A DNA stretch of 64,000 nucleotides, from the NCBI RefSeq assembly GCF_007097155.1, contig NZ_VJWA01000002.1, positions 1 to 64,000 of the forward strand. The letters are read 5' to 3'. The translations under genes were made by a program, and so were the position numbers. This document shows positions 18,510-29,304 of this stretch, in pieces. Source of the stretch: Glacieibacterium frigidum (GTDB lineage Bacteria > Pseudomonadota > Alphaproteobacteria > Sphingomonadales > Sphingomonadaceae). The first letter of the stretch is position 1; each line of letters opens with the position of its first letter. Under the pieces are notes generated by a model. The model was not told the origin of the DNA. It searched no databases and saw nothing but the letters and a program-made list of their open reading frames with translations.

Positions 18510-18914
18510 ATGCGCATCGCCCTCTACGCCGCAGCCCTCGCCCTCGGCACCCTCGCGCTGCAATGGCTCGACTATAAGCGGATCGCGCGCACCTACTCGC
18601 TCGACATCACCATCCTGATCATCGCGGCGGCCTTCCTCGCGCTCGGCATCTGGCTCGGCGCCAAACTCCTGAACCCCAAACCCCTCCCCCACGACGGCAA
18701 CCCCCAGGCCCAGGCCGCGCTCGGCATCAGCGCGCGCGAGCTGACCGTCTTGCACAGCCTCGCGGCGGGGCATTCGAACAAGGAAATCGCGACGCAGCTC
18801 GGCGTCTCGCCCAACACCGTCAAGACGCATGTCGCGCGACTGTTCGAGAAGCTCGACGCGCGCCGCCGCACCGATGCCATCGCCAAGGCGCGCGACCTCG
18901 GCCTTGTGCCCTGA
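18510..18914 (+). CDS. Membrane-anchored LuxR-type HTH regulator
   Basis: A 134-residue protein with two N-terminal hydrophobic segments (about residues 4-19 and 34-53), a short linker and a C-terminal LuxR/GerE helix-turn-helix (about 70-134: ISARELTVLHSLAAGHSNKEIA, NTVKTHVARLFEKLDARRRTDA). It has no receiver or autoinducer-binding domain, so it is neither a standard response regulator nor a quorum-sensing receptor. The DNA-binding domain would be held at the inner membrane. The next gene encodes a DUF4199 membrane protein, a pairing I recall from other sphingomonads and xanthomonads. Targets are unknown. Confidence 0.87.
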   Translation: MRIALYAAALALGTLALQWLDYKRIARTYSLDITILIIAAAFLALGIWLGAKLLNPKPLPHDGNPQAQAALGISARELTVLHSLAAGHSNKEIATQLGVSPNTVKTHVARLFEKLDARRRTDAIAKARDLGLVP

Positions 18915-19012
18915 ATTCTTTCGGGTGATTTCGTCGAAATCATCCTTTCGGACGATTGCCTGAAAAGGGCGCGGCGCGCTGAATGGCCCCAGGCAAACCA
19001 GCGGAGGGCAAG

Positions 19013-19549
19013 ATGCTGCGCCAGATACTCACCTACGGGACCATCGCCGGGTTGATCGTCGGATCGATTCTCGGGGCTTTGACCGTCGCGTCGGCGGGCC
19101 AGGCGCCCGGGCCGTACGGCATGGCGATCGGCTATCTGACGATGCTGATCGCGCTCAGCACGATCTTCGTGGCGATCAAGCGCCGCCGCGATGTCGACGG
19201 CGGCGGGGTCATCCGCTTCTGGCCGGCGCTCGGTCTAGGCGTCGGGATCAGCGTCGTTGCGGGGATTTTCTACGTCGCCGCTTGGGAGGCGGCGACGGCG
19301 TTCACAGGGCTCGACTTCGGGCGGGTCTATGCCGACGCGCTGATCGCCCAGGAAAAGGCGAAGGGCGTGTCGGGCGCGGCACTCGCCAGGTTCACCGCCG
19401 ACATGCGCGCGTTCGAGGTGCAATATGCCGACCCGTTGTGGCGGCTGCCGATGGTGTTCTCTGAGATCTTGCCTGTCGGCGTGCTGGTGTCGCTGATCTC
19501 GGCCGGGCTGCTCGCCAACCGGCGCTTCCTGCCCGCGCGGCGCGTCTAG
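19013..19549 (+). CDS. DUF4199 domain-containing membrane protein
   Basis: A 178-residue membrane protein with four hydrophobic segments: two near the N-terminus, one about residues 75-95 and one near the C-terminus. They flank a soluble loop with FTGLDFGRVYADALIAQEKAKG. This loop between helices 3 and 4 is typical of DUF4199. GGAGGG sits 6 bases before the ATG at 19013, which decides against the longer frame starting at 18983. It follows the membrane-anchored LuxR-type regulator and may be its partner or target. Its TAG overlaps the stop of the convergent lipoprotein gene. Confidence 0.85.
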   Translation: MLRQILTYGTIAGLIVGSILGALTVASAGQAPGPYGMAIGYLTMLIALSTIFVAIKRRRDVDGGGVIRFWPALGLGVGISVVAGIFYVAAWEAATAFTGLDFGRVYADALIAQEKAKGVSGAALARFTADMRAFEVQYADPLWRLPMVFSEILPVGVLVSLISAGLLANRRFLPARRV

Positions 19550-19935
19550 CGAACGACCACCGGAGCGTCCGCCTGCCATCCGATCCCGGATGCGTTGACC
19601 TCGTACTTTCGCCCCGGCAGCAGGCGCTCTGGCGCAACGACAATCTCGTAATTCACGGGCGTCACGCCGAAGCGAATGTTCGCCGCGCACGGCGCGCCCT
19701 TGCTGGCATCGATTTGCCGGATCGCCCACACCATGCGCCGCGTTCCGCCGGTCAGGTCGGTGACGTTCATTCCCTGCACGCATGCCGTCTTGCCACGGTC
19801 GTAGGTGACGTCGAACTGCGGCCGCGGTCCATCGCCGACGACCCGCACTGTCGCCTCGAGCTGACACGCCGCAAGCAAAGCGACGACAGGCAGGCCGAGG
19901 GCCGATCGAATGCGCGGCATGGCGCAGCCTAACAT
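19546..19935 (-). CDS. Small lipoprotein of unknown function
   Basis: A 129-residue putative lipoprotein. The signal sequence LGLPVVALLAACQ ends in a lipobox (LAAC), and the mature part has two further Cys (TACVQG, APCAAN) that could form a disulphide. No family is recognised. The ATG at 19933-19935 overlaps the stop of the upstream gene as TGATG and is used here; an in-frame ATG at 19920 gives a protein five residues shorter that still starts before the signal. It probably forms an operon with the upstream HExxH gene. Confidence 0.65.
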   Translation of the reverse strand: MLGCAMPRIRSALGLPVVALLAACQLEATVRVVGDGPRPQFDVTYDRGKTACVQGMNVTDLTGGTRRMVWAIRQIDASKGAPCAANIRFGVTPVNYEIVVAPERLLPGRKYEVNASGIGWQADAPVVVR

Positions 19936-20732
19936 CAAAGACCGAAGAAGCCAGTACCGCGCAGGCGCGTCTCGAGCACCTGCGCTCGCTCGGGTGTCAG
20001 CTTGCCCTCGCCCGCCAGGTGACCGGCGTAGTCTCCCAGCATCTGCGCCTGGCCCTCGATCGTCTCGGTCGCATAGGTCGTGTTGCGCGACGCATAGTCG
20101 TACGCGGCATTGCGGTCGCCGGTTGTCGTCAGATCGTGCGCGTATTTGCCGAAGAAACTGCCGAATCCCATGTCCTGGTACTGGTTGACGTGCGCGAACT
20201 CGTGGACGAGCGTGTTGATGCCCTTGGGGCTCTGCGAGAAATCGCCGACATATTTGTCCGAACGGACATAGACTGTGTTGCCCTCGGTAATCGCCGGGTT
20301 GCCGCCGACGTTGAACGCCAGCCACGCGTCGGGATTGCGGCCCGGGCCGTCGACGATGCGCACGTTGCTGAGATCGATATCGTTGCCGAAGGCGCTGCGC
20401 AGCGCGGTCGTCTCGCCCGGGGTCAGCGTCCGCGCATCGGGGCCACGCATCGAATCGGCGAGCGCGTTGGCGGCCGAATTGGGCAGCGAGGTGAGCGAAT
20501 CGCGCACCGTGCCCGCCCAGCCCGCGACGGTGTCGCGCGCGTCGGCCGCCAGCGAGCCGAGATTGTCGAGACCGCGCGCCACGACGCCCGCCGCGACCGG
20601 CGCGAGGCCGTTGCTGATGAGGTGATCGACGCCCTTCTCGGCGAGGTCGCCGAGCTGGTCCGGGATCGCGGGCGGGTCGATGAAGTCGCTGACCGCGGCG
20701 GTGGCGCGGCTGGCAATGCTGGTCAGGTCCAT
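19935..20732 (-). CDS. HExxH-containing protein resembling eCIS-core/DUF4157 proteins
   Basis: A 265-residue protein. The N-terminal 95 residues are Ala-rich and helical (GVVARGLDNLGSLAADARD). The segment TLTPGETTALRSAFGNDIDLSNVRI is followed at about 177-181 by LVHEFAHVNQYQ, a gluzincin-type HExxH motif. This combination recalls DUF4157 (eCIS core) and Vgr-related proteins, in which such a domain accompanies contractile-injection or secretion cargo. A downstream third zinc ligand could be a Glu in ETIEGQAQMLGDYAGH. No signal peptide is visible. No injection-system genes lie nearby, so function is open; a cargo or toxin-like protease is inference. Confidence 0.7.
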   Translation of the reverse strand: MDLTSIASRATAAVSDFIDPPAIPDQLGDLAEKGVDHLISNGLAPVAAGVVARGLDNLGSLAADARDTVAGWAGTVRDSLTSLPNSAANALADSMRGPDARTLTPGETTALRSAFGNDIDLSNVRIVDGPGRNPDAWLAFNVGGNPAITEGNTVYVRSDKYVGDFSQSPKGINTLVHEFAHVNQYQDMGFGSFFGKYAHDLTTTGDRNAAYDYASRNTTYATETIEGQAQMLGDYAGHLAGEGKLTPERAQVLETRLRGTGFFGL

Positions 20733-20813
20733 GGTCGGCTCCGCTGGTTGTGCGGAGGCCGATTTAGGGGATGTGGGGGGTTTGGGCTGTAGTCGGAACG
20801 ATTAGCTTGGGGG

Positions 20814-20943
20814 GGCGGTCGGCAAAGCCGCCGCCTGCGTCGGACGGGATCGGCAAGGGCCGACCCGCCGGCCGGTCTTGGAAGACTCCAGCCAGAAGTC
20901 GAAATTCGCGAAGGGCGAATTTCGCCTTCTGGCCGGGCGTCCG
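20814..20943. repeat. Intergenic palindromic repeat, family C copy 2 (inverted)
   Basis: Lies between the HExxH gene and the torF-like gene. It shares an exact 22-base segment (20814-20835) with the reverse complement of 18433-18454. It also has an equivalent hairpin built on GAAATTCGCG/GCGAATTTCG, with flanking CCAGAAG/CTTCTGG arms. It is the same kind of element as at 18320-18454 in opposite orientation. Confidence 0.72.
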
Positions 20944-20947
20944 GCGA

Positions 20948-21700
20948 CTAGAACGCCGCCGTCAGCGACACCACGACACCATCCTTGCGGTTGCGGCGCA
21001 GCGCGAACGACGAGTTGTCGAGGTCGTTGCCGATATACTGCACGCCGAGCGTCAGGAACTTATACTTGGCGTCGACGCCGACCATATAGTCGAACTTGCC
21101 GCCTGAGCCGTAGTCGAAGGCGCCGTCCTCATAGCCGACCGAGCCCTTCAGCGTGATCGGCGAGTCCGGGATGCCGAAGGTCACCAGGCCGTAGACATAG
21201 GTGTTGTCTTCGAAGGTGTTTTCCTGGTCGGGCGCATAGTTGAGGCCGACGGTCACGCCGACCGGGCCCAGCGTGCCGGCGACCGAGACGAAGGGCTCGT
21301 AGTAGGCGACGTTCTTGCCGCCCGGATAGATGTAGCCGATGACGCCGAACGACGGGGTGAAGTTGCCGATCGCCTTCGAGAAGCCGAGCGTCAGGTCGAT
21401 CTCCTGCTCCGAACCGTTGTTGAAGTTGCCGCTCTTGTCGATGTAGGCGCCGACGGGCTCGATCGTCGAACCCCAGATGCTGGCGAACAGGCCGAAGCTC
21501 GACGTCGCGGTGATGCTCGCCTGGCCGGCGATGTCGCGGTCCGACAGCGACACGCCGCGGAAGCGGTAATCGGTGACGAACGCCGCAGTGCCGGTGAAGG
21601 TGACCGGCGGAGTCGCCTCGGCGGGCGCGGCGGCGTCCTGCGCGAATGCCGCACCGGCGGTGCACAGTGCCAGCGCGGCAGTGATGGTCGAGAATTTCAT
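20948..21700 (-). CDS. TorF family putative porin
   Basis: A 250-residue outer-membrane protein with a signal peptide (MKFSTITAALALCTAGAAFAQ) and a beta-barrel of about 12 strands. It has the TorF/Gcw_chp block FVTDYRFRGVSLSDRDIAGQ and ends in the aromatic strand VVVSLTAAF typical of outer-membrane proteins. In related genomes members lie beside glnK-amtB or other nitrogen genes; here glnBA is about 3 kb away. GGAGAC precedes the ATG at 21700. Its substrate is unknown. A 368-bp upstream region separates it from the divergent parE. Confidence 0.88.
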   Translation of the reverse strand: MKFSTITAALALCTAGAAFAQDAAAPAEATPPVTFTGTAAFVTDYRFRGVSLSDRDIAGQASITATSSFGLFASIWGSTIEPVGAYIDKSGNFNNGSEQEIDLTLGFSKAIGNFTPSFGVIGYIYPGGKNVAYYEPFVSVAGTLGPVGVTVGLNYAPDQENTFEDNTYVYGLVTFGIPDSPITLKGSVGYEDGAFDYGSGGKFDYMVGVDAKYKFLTLGVQYIGNDLDNSSFALRRNRKDGVVVSLTAAF

Positions 21701-24048
<2,348 letters not shown>

Positions 24049-24112
24049 GGCCGCGACCGGCTAGGGCACGCGCCACATCTTCCGCCGCGCGCGGGACACA
24101 CAAGGACTTATC

Positions 24113-25213
24113 ATGGGCTTTCGCTGCGGAATCGTCGGGTTGCCGAATGTCGGCAAGTCGACCCTGTTCAATGCGCTGACCGAGACCGCGTCCGCGGCGG
24201 CGGCGAACTATCCGTTCTGCACGATCGAGCCCAACGTCGGGAACGTGCCGGTGCCCGATCCGCGGCTGGGCGTGCTGTCGGGGATCGCCAAGTCGGCGAA
24301 GATCATCGAGACGCAGCTCGGCTTCGTCGACATCGCCGGCCTCGTGCGCGGCGCGTCGAAGGGCGAGGGGCTGGGCAACCAGTTCCTCGGCAACATCCGC
24401 GAGGTCGACGCGATCGTCCACGTCCTGCGCTGCTTCGAGGACGACGACGTCACCCATGTCGAGGGGCGCATCGACCCCGTGTCCGACGCCGACACGGTCG
24501 ATACCGAGCTGATGCTGAGCGACCTCGAGAGCCTCGAGAAGCGCGTCCCCGCGCTCGCCAAGAAGGGCATGCAGGGCGACAAGGAGGCGAAGGTCGCCGC
24601 CGCCGTGCTCGGCCGCGCGCTCGACCTGCTGCGTGAGGGGAAGCCCGCGCGGCTGGTCGTTCCCGGCGACGAGGAGGAGGCGAAGGCGCTCCACGCGGCG
24701 CAGCTGCTGACCGGCAAGCCCGTCCTCTATGTCTGCAACGTCGCCGAGGGCGATGCGGCCGAGGGCAATGCGCTGTCGGCGGCGGTCGCGAAGAAGGCGG
24801 CCGCCGAAGGCGCGCGCTCGGTGGTCATATCGGCGGCGATCGAGAGCGAGATCGCGATGATGGACCCCGCCGACCGGCCCGACTTCCTGAGCGAGCTGGG
24901 GCTGACCGAGACCGGCCTCGCCCGCGTCGTGCGCGCCGGCTACGACCTGCTCGGCCTGCTGACCTTCTTCACCGTCGGCCCCAAGGAGACGCGCGCCTGG
25001 ACGGTGCCGGCCGGCAGTCGCGCGCCCCAGGCGGCGGGTGCGATCCACAGCGATTTCGAGAAGGGCTTCATCCGCGCCGAGACGATCGCGTACGATGACT
25101 ATGTGGCGTTCAAGGGCGAGGCGGGGGCACGCGACGCGGGCAAGTTCCGCAGCGAGGGCAAGGATTACGTCGTCGTCGACGGTGACGTGCTCAACTTCCG
25201 CTTCAACGTCTGA
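24113..25213 (+). CDS. ychF: Redox-regulated ATPase YchF
   Basis: A 366-residue Obg-family P-loop protein. The G1 motif is GLPNVGKSTLFNALT, followed by the YPFCTIEPNVG switch, DIAGLVRGASKGEGLGNQFL (G3) and a G4 element altered from NKxD to YVCNVAEGD, as expected for the ATP-specific YchF/OLA1 group. The C-terminal TGS domain reads TRAWTVPAGSRAPQAAG, then HSDFEKGFIRAE. YchF associates with ribosomes and is involved in stress responses. AAGGA precedes the ATG. The last 49 bases overlap the convergent IalB-family gene. Confidence 0.96.
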   Translation: MGFRCGIVGLPNVGKSTLFNALTETASAAAANYPFCTIEPNVGNVPVPDPRLGVLSGIAKSAKIIETQLGFVDIAGLVRGASKGEGLGNQFLGNIREVDAIVHVLRCFEDDDVTHVEGRIDPVSDADTVDTELMLSDLESLEKRVPALAKKGMQGDKEAKVAAAVLGRALDLLREGKPARLVVPGDEEEAKALHAAQLLTGKPVLYVCNVAEGDAAEGNALSAAVAKKAAAEGARSVVISAAIESEIAMMDPADRPDFLSELGLTETGLARVVRAGYDLLGLLTFFTVGPKETRAWTVPAGSRAPQAAGAIHSDFEKGFIRAETIAYDDYVAFKGEAGARDAGKFRSEGKDYVVVDGDVLNFRFNV

Positions 25214-25701
25214 GGCCGGGCTTCGAGCGCCGCCAGCGCCGCGCCGAAGCCGCGCAGGTCGAGCGGCACCAGCATCTGCTGCCCTGTGCCGAGACGCCAC
25301 GCGACCTGGGCATTGCGCGCCTTGGTGAAGCGCGCGCGGATTGCAGGCGTCAGCCGGCCGCTCGCCTCGCACGACTTGAAGCTGCACGCCGCGACGGGCA
25401 GGCGCAGCTCCGACCCGTCCTCGAGCTTCATGCCGAAGCCGGCATTGCGGTCGATGCCGGGCGCGACGCGCAGGTGAAACTGCGCGGGCTGGCCGGGCTT
25501 GCCGAGCACGAGGATCGCGCCGAGCACGACCTTGCGCCCCGTCCGGTCGGTGGCGACCGCCTGCGACGCGACGCAGGGTGCACCGGGCGCCTTGCCGCAC
25601 AGGATCGCCCAGCTGCCGGTCCCCTTGGCCGGCGGGGGTGCCGGGGCGGCCCCGGCGGGTGCGGCGAGCGCCAGCACCAGTGCCGCCCCGGCAAGCCTCA
25701 C
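25165..25701 (-). CDS. Invasion-associated locus B (IalB) family protein
   Basis: A 178-residue secreted protein with a signal peptide (residues 1-18) and the IalB-family pattern GSWAILCGK...PCVASQAV in the N-terminal part, then SELRLPVAACSFKSCEA in the middle and RKARNAQVAWRL-like sequence later. In alphaproteobacteria these proteins are widespread and not tied to invasion. It starts at a GTG that overlaps the stop of the PEP-CTERM gene (GTGA). The C-terminal tail KRKLSTSPSTTT is encoded antisense to the end of ychF and may be unconstrained. Confidence 0.8.
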   Translation of the reverse strand: MRLAGAALVLALAAPAGAAPAPPPAKGTGSWAILCGKAPGAPCVASQAVATDRTGRKVVLGAILVLGKPGQPAQFHLRVAPGIDRNAGFGMKLEDGSELRLPVAACSFKSCEASGRLTPAIRARFTKARNAQVAWRLGTGQQMLVPLDLRGFGAALAALEARPQTLKRKLSTSPSTTT

Positions 25702-26942
25702 GATGCGACCACGCTGCGGCGGCGGCGCGCCATTGCGCCGACCATGCCGAAGCCGCCGATCAGCATCGCCCAGGTCGCGGGCTCGGGTACCCCGCCCGCG
25801 ACGAACACGGTGAACGGCGACTGGGTCATGTTGACCTGTCCGGCACCGGCGAAGGTCAGCCCGGTGACGAACGCCAGCGGGTTGTCGGGATCGAGGAACG
25901 GCGTCACCTCGATATCGCGCACCGCGAACGACGACACGCCGCCCGGCCCGAACACATATTCGACCCCGGCCGCCAGCGTGGTCAGCAGTGTGTCGTACAT
26001 CCCGGTCATGCTGTTGAAGCCGTAGATCTCGTACCCGTCCGCATCGCCCAGATCGGGCAGCAGCACCGACGCGATGTTGGGGCCGGTGTTGACGACATAG
26101 TCGTAGCCGACGGCGACGAACGGATCGATGAAGACGCGCTGGCCGAGCTGGACGCCGAAGTCGAACTCATAGCCGTCCTCGGTCACCACGGTCGGCAGCA
26201 GCGGCCGGTCGGCGCTGTCGCCGGTCGTGATCTCGCCGTTGCGGATCGCGAAGCGCCACAGACCCGGCGTTTCGAGGCTGACGTTGCTGGTGTTCTGCAG
26301 TTCGAGCACGTCGTTGGTGCGCGACCCCGGCAGGGTGAAGAAATTGACACCGTCGCCTGCATCATAGCCGGCCTGCGCGGGGACGCCACCGAGGCCGTTG
26401 GCGTCGCCGCCGCTGGCCGAGCCGGTCGTCCATTCGAGGCGGTTGTAGCGGAACTCGATGTCGAAATCGCCAGCCCCGGCGACGTTCGAGCGGTCGCTGA
26501 GGATCAGCTGGAAGTCGTTGGTCCGGCTGTTGTTCGCGTTGTAGAAGCCGACATCGTGCCACGTCACGACGGTCGTCGTCGCGTTGGGCGAGGCGACATA
26601 GACCGCGCCGCCGCCGGGCTGGTTACGCGTATCGACGTCAGCCCAATAAGGGGCGATGATCGGCTGGATCGATGCCGGGAACGGCGACGGCGTGAAGGTG
26701 CCGAGCGGGTTGCCGAAGCTGATGTTGCCGTTGTTGTTGACGTAGAAGGTCGAGTAATTCTGCCCGAAGAAGTTGAGCGTGAACGGCAGATTGAGCTCGT
26801 TCGACGATCCGTCATCATTCGGCGACTGCGACAGCGCGCCGTACCCTTCCGGCCCGCCGAAACCGTCCGCGAGCGGTGCGGCGAACGCCGCAGAACTCAA
26901 CAGCGCAGCGCCCAGCGCTGCAACCAATCCGACTTTAAGCAT
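25698..26942 (-). CDS. PEPxxWA-CTERM sorting domain protein with nidogen-like domain
   Basis: A 414-residue exported protein. It has a signal peptide (MLKVGLVAALGAALLSSAAFA), then a nidogen-like beta region (LNFFGQNYSTFYVNNNGNISFG, IIAPYWADVDTR, VTWHDVGFY, DFQLILSDR). At the C-terminus is VPEPATWAMLIGGFG plus one helix and RRRR, the PEPxxWA-CTERM signal. Such proteins are processed by an exosortase and are thought to be surface or matrix components. The exosortase gene is not in this window. It overlaps the IalB-family gene start and is probably cotranscribed with it. Confidence 0.9.
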   Translation of the reverse strand: MLKVGLVAALGAALLSSAAFAAPLADGFGGPEGYGALSQSPNDDGSSNELNLPFTLNFFGQNYSTFYVNNNGNISFGNPLGTFTPSPFPASIQPIIAPYWADVDTRNQPGGGAVYVASPNATTTVVTWHDVGFYNANNSRTNDFQLILSDRSNVAGAGDFDIEFRYNRLEWTTGSASGGDANGLGGVPAQAGYDAGDGVNFFTLPGSRTNDVLELQNTSNVSLETPGLWRFAIRNGEITTGDSADRPLLPTVVTEDGYEFDFGVQLGQRVFIDPFVAVGYDYVVNTGPNIASVLLPDLGDADGYEIYGFNSMTGMYDTLLTTLAAGVEYVFGPGGVSSFAVRDIEVTPFLDPDNPLAFVTGLTFAGAGQVNMTQSPFTVFVAGGVPEPATWAMLIGGFGMVGAMARRRRSVVAS

Positions 26943-27073
26943 TATGCAAAATCCCCTGCCTGTTACGCGAATTGAAGGGCTAGCCTTCGTTTTCGAATAA
27001 TCCCGGCCCGGACATTCTGCGCGGCAAGATATCGGAAACGTCTTGTTACGCAAGTGACGAAATGATTAAAATT

Positions 27074-27607
27074 TCAGTCCCCTGCAAACTCGAGCAGCGT
27101 CTGCACGCGCACCCCGCCGGCGCGCAACCGCGCGGCCCCGCCGAGGTCGGGCAGGTCGATGACGAACCCTGCCCCGGCGACTTCAGCCCCCGCCTGGCGC
27201 AGCAATTGCGCCGTCGCAATCGCCGTGCCGCCGGTCGCGATCAGGTCGTCGACGATCACCACGCGCGCCCCCGGCGGGCAGGCGTCGGCGTGCATCTCGA
27301 TGCGGTCCTGCCCGTATTCGAGCGCATAGTTCACGCCCAGCACCGCGCCGGGCAGCTTGTTCTTCTTGCGAATCAGCAACAGCCCGCACCCCAGCGCCTG
27401 CGCGACGCCGGTGCCGAAGATGAAGCCGCGCGCCTCGATCCCGGCGATCAGGTCGGGCTTCAGGTCGGCGAGTGCGGCCGAAAGTTGGTCGATCGACCCG
27501 GACAGCCCGGCGGGATCGAGCAGCAGCGTCGTGATGTCGCGAAACTGGATCCCCGGCTTGGGATAGCCGGGGATCGTCCGAATGAGCCCTGCGAGCCCGT
27601 CCGCCAC
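27074..27607 (-). CDS. apt: Adenine phosphoribosyltransferase
   Basis: A 177-residue type I phosphoribosyltransferase that salvages adenine to AMP with PRPP. It has the N-terminal hood PGYPKPGIQFRDITTLL, the GIEARGFIFG loop, and the PRPP-binding motif VVIVDDLIATGGTA. Length and motif order are those of bacterial Apt. It starts at a GTG that shares one base with the degP stop (TAGTG), so it is probably the last gene of the hflK-hflC-degP-apt transcript. Confidence 0.96.
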   Translation of the reverse strand: MADGLAGLIRTIPGYPKPGIQFRDITTLLLDPAGLSGSIDQLSAALADLKPDLIAGIEARGFIFGTGVAQALGCGLLLIRKKNKLPGAVLGVNYALEYGQDRIEMHADACPPGARVVIVDDLIATGGTAIATAQLLRQAGAEVAGAGFVIDLPDLGGAARLRAGGVRVQTLLEFAGD

Positions 27608-29205
27608 TATTTCTTGACGGGCATCAGCGCGATACCGATGTAGCGCGCTGCAATGGCGCCGCGCTGCACGAGCATCAGCACCGTCTCCTTGCCCGACTTG
27701 CGCGCCGCATCGACGGCTGCAGCAGCAGCAGCGGTGGTCGGCGTCGGCACCTGGTTGATCTGCAGGATCACGTCGCCGCGCTGCAGCCCCTTGGCGGCCG
27801 CGTCGCTCGACGGGTTGATCTGCGCGATCACCACGCCCTGCACGGTCGCGGGCAGCTTGAGCTGGGTCCGCACCTCGGCGGTTAGCGGCAGCAGGCTGAT
27901 GCCAAGGCTGGCGCGCGTTGCTTCCGACGCAGGAGTCGCGGGTGCGCTGCTCTCGTCAGGGACGGCGGGCGTGCCCTGGACGATCGCTTCCGACGGACGC
28001 GCCGCGACATTGGCCTGCACGGTCAGGCGCTTGCCGCCGCGGATCAGTTCGATCGGGATGGTCGAGCCGATGCGCTGGTTCGCGACGATGAAGCTCAGCG
28101 TGTTGTCGAAGGTCACTTCCTGACCGGCAACCTTGGTGATGACGTCGCCCTGGCGGACGCCGGCACGCGCTGCCGGGCCGCCGTCGACGACCGCCGCGAC
28201 GATCTCGCCGCGGTCCTTGGGCAGGCCGAGGCCGGCCGCGATGTCCGACGACACCGGCTGGATGCTGACGCCCAGATAGCCGCGCTTGACGAGGCCGCCG
28301 CCGCGCAGCTGCTCGACCACCGGACGCGCCAGCTCGGCGGGGATGGCGAAGCCGAGCCCGACGTTGCCGCCGGTCGGCGAGAAGATCGCGGTGTTGATGC
28401 CGATGACGTTGCCGTCGAGATCGAACAGCGGACCGCCCGAGTTGCCCTGGTTGATCGACGCGTCGGTCTGGATGTAGCGGTCGTACTGGCCCGACCCGAT
28501 GTTCCGGTGCAGCGCCGAGACGATGCCCGCGGTCACCGTGCCGCCGAGGCCGAACGGGTTTCCGATCGCGATCGCCCAGTCGCCGACGCGGACGCCCTGC
28601 GAGTTGCCGAACTTGACGTACGGCAGGTTGGTCGCCTCGATCTTGAGCAGCGCCATGTCCGACAGCGGGTCGCGGCCGACGACGCGCGCCTTATACTCGC
28701 GACGGTCGCTGAGCGTCACGGTGATGGTGTCGACCGATACCTTCGAATCGGCCCCGCCCGAACGCGGGTCGCCGCCCGAGATGACGTGATTGTTGGTGAC
28801 GATATAGCCCGACGGATCGACGATGAAGCCGCTGCCCAGCGACGTCGCCTCGCGCGTCACCGGCTCGCCCTGCTCACCCTGCTGCTCCTGGAAGCGGCGG
28901 AAGAACTCCTCGAGCGGGTTCGACTGACCGCCCTGGCCGAAGTTGCGCAGGCGGCCGACCTCGACCTTCTGGGTCGTCGAGACGTTGACGACGGCGGGCG
29001 TCAGGCGCGCGGTCAGGTCGGCGAAGCTGCGCGGTGCGCCGCCGGGGCCGGTGATCGGCACGGGCGGAACGGCGTCGTTCTGCGCCGGCGGGGCGACCGC
29101 AGGCGGGGTTGCGATCTGCGCGCCTGCCGAGCTGAACACGGCGACGGCACCCCCGGCAATCAGGAGACCGGGCAGGACAGCGGTAACGACAGACTTGATG
29201 CGCAC
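27607..29205 (-). CDS. degP: DegP/DegQ-like periplasmic serine endopeptidase
   Basis: A 532-residue HtrA-family protease. A signal sequence ends near residue 30, and the catalytic triad is His140 (VTNNHVIS), Asp183 (DPLSDMALLK) and Ser256 (NQGNSGGPL). Two PDZ domains follow (about 295-385 and 430-525, with RGYLGVSIQPV and PSSDAAAKGLQRGDVILQINQ), separated by an Ala/Pro-rich linker. The LA-loop between strands is Gln/Glu-rich (FRRFQEQQGEQGEP). It degrades or refolds misfolded envelope proteins. The start is GTG at 29205. Clustering with hflK-hflC is conserved in alphaproteobacteria. Confidence 0.95.
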   Translation of the reverse strand: MRIKSVVTAVLPGLLIAGGAVAVFSSAGAQIATPPAVAPPAQNDAVPPVPITGPGGAPRSFADLTARLTPAVVNVSTTQKVEVGRLRNFGQGGQSNPLEEFFRRFQEQQGEQGEPVTREATSLGSGFIVDPSGYIVTNNHVISGGDPRSGGADSKVSVDTITVTLSDRREYKARVVGRDPLSDMALLKIEATNLPYVKFGNSQGVRVGDWAIAIGNPFGLGGTVTAGIVSALHRNIGSGQYDRYIQTDASINQGNSGGPLFDLDGNVIGINTAIFSPTGGNVGLGFAIPAELARPVVEQLRGGGLVKRGYLGVSIQPVSSDIAAGLGLPKDRGEIVAAVVDGGPAARAGVRQGDVITKVAGQEVTFDNTLSFIVANQRIGSTIPIELIRGGKRLTVQANVAARPSEAIVQGTPAVPDESSAPATPASEATRASLGISLLPLTAEVRTQLKLPATVQGVVIAQINPSSDAAAKGLQRGDVILQINQVPTPTTAAAAAAVDAARKSGKETVLMLVQRGAIAARYIGIALMPVKK

Positions 29206-29304
29206 GTGGGGCAGACCTTTCGGATGAAGGGATTTCAGGCGATGAATGCTTTCACGCGCCTGAACGGTGCATTTATATCACATCCCAGAAAATAATGCGT
29301 CGCT

